Shown here one piece after another: positions 58,658 to 64,000 of a stretch of 64,000 nucleotides of DNA (positions are counted from its first letter, which is position 1; each line of letters begins with the position of its first letter). The translations under genes and the position numbers were made by a program. Where the stretch lies: positions 16,844 to 80,843 of the forward strand of contig NZ_CALFBQ010000016.1 in NCBI RefSeq assembly GCF_937951745.1, in the 5' to 3' direction. The DNA comes from an uncultured Chloroflexus sp. (GTDB lineage Bacteria; Chloroflexota; Chloroflexia; Chloroflexales; Chloroflexaceae). The notes below the pieces were generated by a model. The model did no database searches, had not been told where the DNA came from, and was given only the letters and a program-made list of their open reading frames with translations.

Positions 58658-60295
58658 TTAGAAATCGTCGTCTGGCACTGACGGCGTATTATTGGTCTTC
58701 TTAGGTTCGGGGGCATCGACGATCAGCGCCTCGGTGGTTAAGACCATTCCGGCGACGCTAATCGCATTCTCAAGCGCGGTACGCACCACCTTAGCCGGAT
58801 CGATAATGCCAGCCTGCATCAGATCAACGTAAGCGCCGGTCATCACGTCGTAACCGAAGTGATGGTTGTTATGCTTACGTTGCTCGTTGCGCACATTCTC
58901 GACTACCACCGAACCATCTTCGCCAGCGTTGGTCGCGAGCTGGCGCAGCGGCTCTTCGAGGGCGCGGCGGAGCATATTGAGCGCCATACGCTCCTCTTCA
59001 AATTGGGTCGTGACGTTATCGAGCGCCGGGATAGCATTTAGCAGAGCGACACCGCCACCGGGCACGATACCCTCTTCGACCGCAGCGCGAGTCGCGTTGA
59101 GCGCGTCTTCGACGCGGGCCTTGCGCTCCTTCATCGCCGGCTCGGTCGGTGCGCCAACTTTGATCACGGCCACGCCACCCGACAGCTTCGCCACCCGCTC
59201 TTGCAGCTTCTCGCGGTCGTAATCCGAGGTTGTGGTCTCGATCTGCTGCTTGAGTTGGGCAATGCGAGCCTGAATCGCTTGCTTATCGCCGTGGCCTTCA
59301 ACGATAACCGTGTTATCCTTATCGGCCTTGACACGGCGGGCGCGGCCAAGGTCTTGCAGGGTCGCGCTCTCAAGCTTGCGGCCAATCTCCTCGGAGATGA
59401 CCGTACCGCCAGTAAGGATCGCGATGTCTTGCAGCATCGCCTTACGCCGATCACCGAAGCCGGGGGCCTTCACCGCCAGCGCGTTGAGCGTACCGCGCAG
59501 CTTGTTGACCACCAGCGTCGCCAGTGCCTCTCCGTCCACATCCTCGGCGATCACGAGCAGATCCTTCTTGCCACTGTTCAGCACCGCTTCAAGGATGGGA
59601 AGCAGATCCTTGATCGAGCTAATTTTCTTATCGGTAATCAGGATATACGGCTCGTCGAGCACTGCCTCCATGCGGGCCGAGTCGGTGATGAAGTAGGGCG
59701 AGATATAACCACGGTCGAACTGCATACCCTCGACCAGCTCGTGCTCGAGATGGGTGCTCTTGCCCTCTTCGACCGTCACAACGCCATCGCGGCCAATCTT
59801 ATCCATCACGGTCGCCAGCAACTCGCCAACCTCAGCATCTTGCGCCGAGATGGTGGCTACATTGCGGATCTCATCGCGGGTCTTGAGAGTGATCGCCTGC
59901 TCTTTGATCCGCGCCACCAAGGCTTGCCCACCCTTATCGAGACCGCGCTTGAGCAGCATCGGGTTGGCGCCAGCGGCTACCAGCTTCAGGCCCTCATTGA
60001 TGATCGCTTGGGCCAACACAGTCGCCGTAGTAGTACCGTCACCGGCGACATCGTTCGTCTTGACAGCGGCCTGCTTGAGCAGTTGTACGCCAAGGTTAGC
60101 GAACGGATCCTTCAGCTCAATCTCTTTCGCGACGCTCACACCGTCGTGGGTGACGGTCGGCGCACCCCACTTCTTATCGAGCGCAACATTACGACCACGC
60201 GGGCCAAGCGTCGTCTTGACCGCGAGGGCAAGGGTATCAATGCCGTGTTTCAGTGCAGTACGAGCTTGCTGATCGAAGATCAGTTGCTTCGCCAT
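58658..60295 (-). CDS. groL: Chaperonin GroEL (Hsp60)
   Basis: A 545-residue ATP-driven chaperonin subunit (two seven-membered rings). Conserved ATP-binding segment [20 protein letters not shown] (residues about 79-98) and the C-terminal part [19 protein letters not shown] (about 404-422) are present. It ends in Pro-Asp-Asp-Asp-Phe rather than a GGM tail. It follows groES by five bases on the same strand. Confidence 0.98.
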   Translation of the reverse strand: MAKQLIFDQQARTALKHGIDTLALAVKTTLGPRGRNVALDKKWGAPTVTHDGVSVAKEIELKDPFANLGVQLLKQAAVKTNDVAGDGTTTATVLAQAIINEGLKLVAAGANPMLLKRGLDKGGQALVARIKEQAITLKTRDEIRNVATISAQDAEVGELLATVMDKIGRDGVVTVEEGKSTHLEHELVEGMQFDRGYISPYFITDSARMEAVLDEPYILITDKKISSIKDLLPILEAVLNSGKKDLLVIAEDVDGEALATLVVNKLRGTLNALAVKAPGFGDRRKAMLQDIAILTGGTVISEEIGRKLESATLQDLGRARRVKADKDNTVIVEGHGDKQAIQARIAQLKQQIETTTSDYDREKLQERVAKLSGGVAVIKVGAPTEPAMKERKARVEDALNATRAAVEEGIVPGGGVALLNAIPALDNVTTQFEEERMALNMLRRALEEPLRQLATNAGEDGSVVVENVRNEQRKHNNHHFGYDVMTGAYVDLMQAGIIDPAKVVRTALENAISVAGMVLTTEALIVDAPEPKKTNNTPSVPDDDF

Positions 60296-60300
60296 ATCAC

Positions 60301-60594
60301 CTACTCCTGAATGATGCCAAGAATATCCTTCTCTTGCAGGATCAGATACTCTTCCTCATCGATCTTGAACTCAGTGCCAGCATACTTCGCGAAGAGAACG
60401 TGCTGACCGACCTCAACGCTCATCGGGATGATCTTACCATCATCCGCACGCCGGCCCGGTCCCACCGCGATCACCTCGCCCTCCATTGGGCGCTCTTTAC
60501 TCGCGGTATCGGGCAGGAAGATGCCACCTTTGGTCTTCTCTTCCCGCGGCTTGGGTTTCACCACTACCCGATCATGCAACGGTCGAACTTGCAC
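60301..60594 (-). CDS. groS: Co-chaperonin GroES (Hsp10)
   Basis: A 97-residue GroEL cap protein. GTG 60594 is chosen with AGGAGG six bases upstream; longer frame to 60633 is leader DNA. Mobile-loop region [18 protein letters not shown] (residues about 20-37) and [20 protein letters not shown] near the C-terminus are typical. It is the first gene of groESL. No CIRCE element was seen in the 56 bases before it. Confidence 0.96.
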   Translation of the reverse strand: MQVRPLHDRVVVKPKPREEKTKGGIFLPDTASKERPMEGEVIAVGPGRRADDGKIIPMSVEVGQHVLFAKYAGTEFKIDEEEYLILQEKDILGIIQE

Positions 60595-60619
60595 AGGCAA
60601 CCTCCTGTTGTCTGAGTAC

Positions 60620-60643
60620 GGGGCGTCGAGCAAGCGACGCCCC
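60620..60643 (-). terminator. Hairpin between the DoxX gene and groES
   Basis: GGGGCGTCG (60620-60628) with CGACGCCCC (60635-60643), loop AGCAAG. It sits just after the DoxX stop codon and before groES, without a T-run; it could be a weak terminator or a groES leader element. Confidence 0.5.
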
Positions 60644-60650
60644 AGTGCGA

Positions 60651-61181
60651 CTAGCTAGCGGCTTGCCCAGCGCTGCGCGGCGTCGCTATCGACTGGCGTT
60701 GCCGGCTGAACAGCGCGAAGGCGACAGCAACCAGTACGAGGATCAGGCCGACCCAGAAGGTCTGCGGTTGCGGCAAAGCAATGCCGAGCACGCGGTCAAG
60801 CGAGTAGGCGCCGGGAGACCACAGACCCATTACCGCAGCTAGCACTGCGAGCACAAAGCTGTACTCGCTGCCGCCATTGCTGATCCACAAGCCATGCGAC
60901 CAGTGGACGAGGGCAATCGCCGCGATCATCACGGCAATGATCGCCAGCGGGCCAATCGGATGGAGAAGGCCGAGGGCGAAGAGCAACCCGCCACCGAACT
61001 CAGCCAAACCGGCCATCAGCGCCCAGAAACGGGGTGTGCGTAGACCCATGCTCGCCAACCAATCAGCGGTGGCGCGCAAGCCTTGGCCACCAAACCAGCC
61101 AAACAACTTCTGCGCACCGTGGCCCATCATCAGTAAGCCGATGACCACTTGCAGGATGAGCAGGCCAAGATCCATCGTCAT
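60651..61181 (-). CDS. DoxX-family membrane protein
   Basis: A 176-residue protein with four hydrophobic helices. LQVVIGLLMMGHGAQKLFGW (residues about 9-28) and FWALMAGLAEFGGGLLFALG are the DoxX signatures. It is probably in the cytoplasmic membrane. Relatives include subunits linked to quinone or sulfur metabolism, but no such partner is nearby. AAGGAGG precedes the ATG. It may be read in one unit with groES/groEL. Confidence 0.85.
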   Translation of the reverse strand: MTMDLGLLILQVVIGLLMMGHGAQKLFGWFGGQGLRATADWLASMGLRTPRFWALMAGLAEFGGGLLFALGLLHPIGPLAIIAVMIAAIALVHWSHGLWISNGGSEYSFVLAVLAAVMGLWSPGAYSLDRVLGIALPQPQTFWVGLILVLVAVAFALFSRQRQSIATPRSAGQAAS

Positions 61182-61445
61182 CGCGTACCACCTCCTTGAT
61201 CGTCAACGCACAGCAGTGCCACACTTACGCGCTACACTGATGAAGCGATGATGATTCAAACAGGCGTACATCCATGCAGATAAAGAAGCGATGTTAGATC
61301 GCTATCAGCGGAGTGTTAGTAATGTGTTAGAAGTTTTGCAGGGGCACACGGCAGGGTGCCCCCACCCTCCACCCCTCACCCCGGCCCGCTCCCCAGAGGG
61401 GAAAGACGGCAAGAATCCCCCACCCCAATCTTACCCCTCTACAGT
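61182..61445. other. Non-coding gap between Csx3-like and DoxX genes
   Basis: A C-rich segment near 61355-61400 (CCCCCACCCTCCACCCCTC, CGGCCCGCTCCCCAGAGG) belongs to the hairpin family. No gene or clear promoter seen; GAGTGTTAG at about 61312 is a half-match to CIRCE only. Confidence 0.4.
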
Positions 61446-62594
61446 CTAGCCTGACCCCTCGTCCACGCTTACTTCGTCACCCACGCGGTATCGCTCATCC
61501 CGGCTCATCACTACAACACCAAAGCCATACTGCTGAGCCTGCACCACTGCCAGCCAAGGATGACAACGGTAGGCAAGGGCCAGACCAACCAACAACCAGT
61601 ATGGCAACTTACCGCTCAGAATTACACCAAGCTCGGGATCAAGAGGCGGAGCAATTATCGTTCGCATTTCATCGTAATCAAGATACGGTTGGAGGGGTTG
61701 CACTTCGAGCCACGAACAGGTCGACTGCGTGCGCAGACGCCATTGCAGCAATGACGCAGAGGGGTGACCAAGAGCGACAACTGATGGCTGCACCCATCCC
61801 AACCGCGGATCGAATAGAAACACTTCGTGGGACGCGGCATGCAAGGCTAGAGCCGCGTACAGCCAGTTAGGCCCACGACCGTAGAGAGACAACGCGATGG
61901 CCGGCACTTCAGTGAACACCTGCGGCAGATCGGACGGCTGCCAAAGCCGGCCTGCACTACCAACAACGTGTGCCAGCCGGTCAAGATCAACCACCAGTTC
62001 AGTCGGCGCGTGTTGGAAATGGCGTCTCTTCAGCTCTTCGGAAGAAAACGTAAACAAACGAGTCAAACGCTCACTCAACTTTGTCACCATCACACCATTA
62101 GGAGGACGTTGACGTTCCAACCCACTAATAACGCCACGCAACACCGGAGTCTCCTCATCAATCCGGTCCGCTCCGTGCAGCACCGACTGCAACTCAGCAA
62201 TCACGCTCAAACCGCACCGCTCAGATCGCTCACGCCATTCACTCAACCCATTTGGTGATGCCGCTAACAGTACCGCGTGCGTACAAGCGCGCAATATCTG
62301 CTCTTGTTCAAGCGTTGGCTTTCCACCCACATCAACCAACAATGGCAAATGTCGCTGCGCAATATCGCGATGCACCCGTTCTACAAACTCATTGCTAAAC
62401 TGCCCTTTCTGGCGCAACAACCGCACCTGCTCGGCAGAGGTCTCTTGAATCCAATCGCCCTCGCCATCGGGACAAGCGCGCAACACATAGTGTTCCACCC
62501 TTGCCGCACGCAACATCTGTGATAATCGATACACCAATACCGATTTGCCACTATGTGGCGGCCCACCTATCATCACTGCCGGAAACGACTGCAT
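61446..62594 (-). CDS. P-loop ATPase with two Csx3-like (CRISPR ring-nuclease) domains
   Basis: A 382-residue protein. The N-terminal P-loop GGPPHSGKS (residues 10-18) begins a nucleotide-kinase-like domain (to about 215). Two later blocks look like Csx3, a ring nuclease that degrades cyclic oligoadenylate: A (about 231-275) with ALSLYGRGPNWLYAALAL and FLFDPRLG; B (about 321-375) with GVILSGKLPYWLLVGLAL, HPWLAVVQAQQ and VVVMSRDERY. The AfCsx3 DPR motif is kept in A but is QAQ in B, and the HPW motif is only in B. So the two may complement each other. It is divergent from the CARF-HTH gene. The Csx3 assignment comes from recalled family sequence. Confidence 0.78.
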   Translation of the reverse strand: MQSFPAVMIGGPPHSGKSVLVYRLSQMLRAARVEHYVLRACPDGEGDWIQETSAEQVRLLRQKGQFSNEFVERVHRDIAQRHLPLLVDVGGKPTLEQEQILRACTHAVLLAASPNGLSEWRERSERCGLSVIAELQSVLHGADRIDEETPVLRGVISGLERQRPPNGVMVTKLSERLTRLFTFSSEELKRRHFQHAPTELVVDLDRLAHVVGSAGRLWQPSDLPQVFTEVPAIALSLYGRGPNWLYAALALHAASHEVFLFDPRLGWVQPSVVALGHPSASLLQWRLRTQSTCSWLEVQPLQPYLDYDEMRTIIAPPLDPELGVILSGKLPYWLLVGLALAYRCHPWLAVVQAQQYGFGVVVMSRDERYRVGDEVSVDEGSG

Positions 62595-62694
62595 TGCTCA
62601 TTCCATCTAATTTAGAAGTGCTAAATAATTCACACCATCGTTGCGGTACGTAGCATAAACCGACCAAACTATCGATGGCTTTTCTGGCCACCAT

Positions 62695-62710
62695 GAGCCT
62701 ATTTTGGCTC
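62695..62710. promoter_or_regulatory. Small inverted repeat in the divergent CRISPR-signal gap
   Basis: GAGCC (62695-62699) and GGCTC (62706-62710) flank TATTTT in the 162-base gap between the Csx3-like gene and the CARF-HTH gene. It may be an operator for the helix-turn-helix protein, or a chance pair. Confidence 0.3.
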
Positions 62711-62756
62711 AACGACTATGCTATCATGCTGCGTATCGAGTTTAAAACAAAAAGGT

Positions 62757-63644
62757 ATGACATTGAGCACATCAGCAGTATTACAACCGGCGACGCTCAT
62801 TGCCACCCTCGGCGGCCAACCCCAAGTCGTCACATTTGCACTCGACGCTTTACTTGCACAGGGCGACGTAATTGACGAAGTATACATCGTTCATCTCGCG
62901 CTCGCCAATCCACACACTCGACAGGCATGGCAGCGCCTGCAAGCCGAATTCACCGACGACTACTACGCCGGTCAGCGCTGCCGACTACGCCGCGTCCCTA
63001 TCCGTATCAATGGCGCGGAACTGACCGACATCCGCACGGCTGCCGACGCTGAAGCGACGTGGCAGTGCATACGCAACCTGATCGCCGATCTCAAGCGTGA
63101 AGGGCGGCGACTGCACCTCTGTCTCAGCGGCGGACGGCGCATGATCGCGCTACTGGCGATGTCGGCAGCCGCGCTGCTCTGCGACCATCAAGACCGCATC
63201 TGGCACATGTACACACCAGAAACGACGTTGCAGCGGGTCAAAGACGGGGCGCAAATGCATGTAACTCCTGCCGACGGCGTGCAGTTGATCCAAGCGCCGC
63301 TGGCACCGTGGGGCGCCTATTTTCCGGCGCTGCGGTCGCTGGCGCAGATGCCGATGCACGCAGTGCAGGAGCAGATGCACCGCGTCGCCGCGGTAGATGA
63401 TCCGCGCTGCCGCCAAGTGTGGGAGCGTCTCAGTCCGCGCCAGCGCGACGTACTGCGCGCCTTTGCCCGCGGATTGCGCCCTGATCAGGTCGCCGATGCG
63501 TTGTCGATTTCGTTGAGCACGGTCAATACACACAAAACCGCCATTCTTGCCGAGTGTCGTGTTGCGTGGAACCTTGCGGACGGTGAGCCGCGCGATTACC
63601 GCTTTATCCGCGAGCATTTTGCCGCATTCATCGAGCGAGTATAG
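62757..63644 (+). CDS. CARF-domain transcription regulator with LuxR-type HTH
   Basis: A 295-residue protein, from ATG 62757; a TTG at 62763 has AAAAAGG at a better distance and is an equal candidate. Residues about 12-185 look like the CARF fold of Csx14 (NE0113) type: ATLGGQPQVVTFALDAL (residues 16-32), EVYIVHLALA and the phosphate-loop-like LSGGRRMIALLAM (123-135). Residues about 225-265 are a LuxR-type HTH (LSPRQRDVLRAFARGLRP, VADALSISLSTVNTHK). It should bind cyclic oligoadenylate made by type III CRISPR complexes and change transcription. Its divergent neighbour with Csx3-like domains would remove the signal. Confidence 0.8.
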   Translation: MTLSTSAVLQPATLIATLGGQPQVVTFALDALLAQGDVIDEVYIVHLALANPHTRQAWQRLQAEFTDDYYAGQRCRLRRVPIRINGAELTDIRTAADAEATWQCIRNLIADLKREGRRLHLCLSGGRRMIALLAMSAAALLCDHQDRIWHMYTPETTLQRVKDGAQMHVTPADGVQLIQAPLAPWGAYFPALRSLAQMPMHAVQEQMHRVAAVDDPRCRQVWERLSPRQRDVLRAFARGLRPDQVADALSISLSTVNTHKTAILAECRVAWNLADGEPRDYRFIREHFAAFIERV

Positions 63645-63775
63645 CAGGCTGCCCGCGTGGTGGGATCAGCAGGAGTGCTGAGAAATAATCAGTAGAGGTG
63701 GGGAGGGAGAGGGAGTGGGGGGTGTGGTAGATTTGCAGAGGGATTTGTGAACGAAGCATTAGGAGGATAAGAGAT
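63645..63775. other. Gap with G-quadruplex-like tract
   Basis: On the plus strand GGGG, GGG, GGG and GGGGGG runs (63700-63722) are separated by A, AGA and AGT. That is a textbook four-run G-quadruplex motif. The tract lies 53 bases before the next ATG. Confidence 0.4.
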
Positions 63776-64000
63776 ATGAGCTTTCAGCTAACTAAATCTG
63801 ACATAAAGGACCGTACCAGAGAGTACTGGGAGAAGTCAAGCAGAAGTGCAAACAGGTTCAGCAGTTATGAATGTTATATTGACCAGCTCCTCGGTAGAGA
63901 ACTCAGCACGGCAAAACCTTCGCATAGTCTTGGCAAGGTTCACACCTTGGCGCTCACCGTCGGCGAATCGTTTGAGCCGTTGTTGCAAATCGTTTGCGTG
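63776..64000 (+). CDS. Putative CARF-domain protein (5' part only)
   Basis: Open from ATG 63776, which has AGGAGG nine bases upstream, to the window end: 75 codons. It begins MSFQLTKSDIKDRTREYWEK. The stretch KVHTLALTVGESFEPLLQIV near the end of the visible part resembles the first strand and loop of CARF domains (VGxSxEPLL). Unlike the neighbouring genes it uses AGA/AGG codons and a mixed GC. As it follows a CARF-HTH gene it may be a CARF effector, but the effector domain is beyond the window. Confidence 0.55.
   Translation, partial: MSFQLTKSDIKDRTREYWEKSSRSANRFSSYECYIDQLLGRELSTAKPSHSLGKVHTLALTVGESFEPLLQIVCV

Noticed and set aside
59201..60310. 369-residue plus-strand open frame opposite groEL
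   Set aside because: Antisense shadow of groEL with unusual composition.
61312..61320. GAGTGTTAG as a CIRCE operator
   Set aside because: Only a half-site with a mismatch and no paired arm at nine bases; it is also far from groES.

Overview
The window is chromosomal DNA of a filamentous anoxygenic phototroph close to Chloroflexus (phylum Chloroflexota). This is inferred from the look of the housekeeping proteins: a split atp operon ending A-G-D-C, a 14-gene nuo operon, a methylmalonyl-CoA epimerase of the kind used in the 3-hydroxypropionate bi-cycle, a soluble-adenylyl-cyclase-like protein, and GC-rich codon use. No rRNA or tRNA gene and no CRISPR repeat array was seen. The species cannot be fixed from the sequence alone.

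Layout. 1-4844 (+): the 3' part of the F1 ATP synthase operon (atpH partial, atpA, atpG, atpD, atpC), with hairpins in three of its gene junctions. 4923-6142 (+): mreB with its own promoter. 6187-7727 (-): a rubrerythrin-like/DinB fusion and methylmalonyl-CoA epimerase. 7836-10028 (+): a soluble GAF-PAS histidine kinase. 10396-11853 (-): leucyl aminopeptidase. 12019-13626 (+): homoserine dehydrogenase followed by an internally deleted adenosine deaminase gene. 13979-16722 (+): an aldehyde dehydrogenase and a radical SAM protein. 16853-25099 (+): a three-gene cluster of a giant cyclase-ATPase-TPR protein, a 72-residue RiPP-leader-like peptide and a P-loop/HEAT-repeat protein. 25217-26898 (+): an R2-like ligand-binding oxidase translationally coupled to a short-chain dehydrogenase. 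27253-35762: mixed housekeeping genes (M20 peptidase, RNA methylase, ybeY, Nudix, pyrophosphatase, two lipoproteins, fabI, a degenerate receiver protein).

35784-52287 (-) is a complete complex I operon read nuoA to nuoN from a near-consensus promoter at 52347-52374. Its genes are tightly packed except where GC-rich hairpin repeats have entered the junctions (D/E, F/G, G/H, L/M, M/N). 52434-57890 is a zone of about 150-bp imperfect palindromic repeats between icd (an isocitrate dehydrogenase fused to two CBS domains), an aminotransferase, a 2-hydroxyacid dehydrogenase and efp, with the wreck of a GxxExxY (PD-(D/E)XK-like) gene inside it. 58658-61181 (-) holds groEL, groES and a DoxX-family gene.

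The right edge (61446-64000) is the most unusual part. A P-loop ATPase carrying two Csx3-like ring-nuclease domains is divergent from a CARF-domain protein with a LuxR-type helix-turn-helix. These are followed by the start of a third gene that looks like another CARF protein. Together they look like the signalling end of a type III CRISPR system, cut off by the window boundary. The second candidate for an undescribed system is the cyclase / leader-like peptide / HEAT-ATPase cluster.
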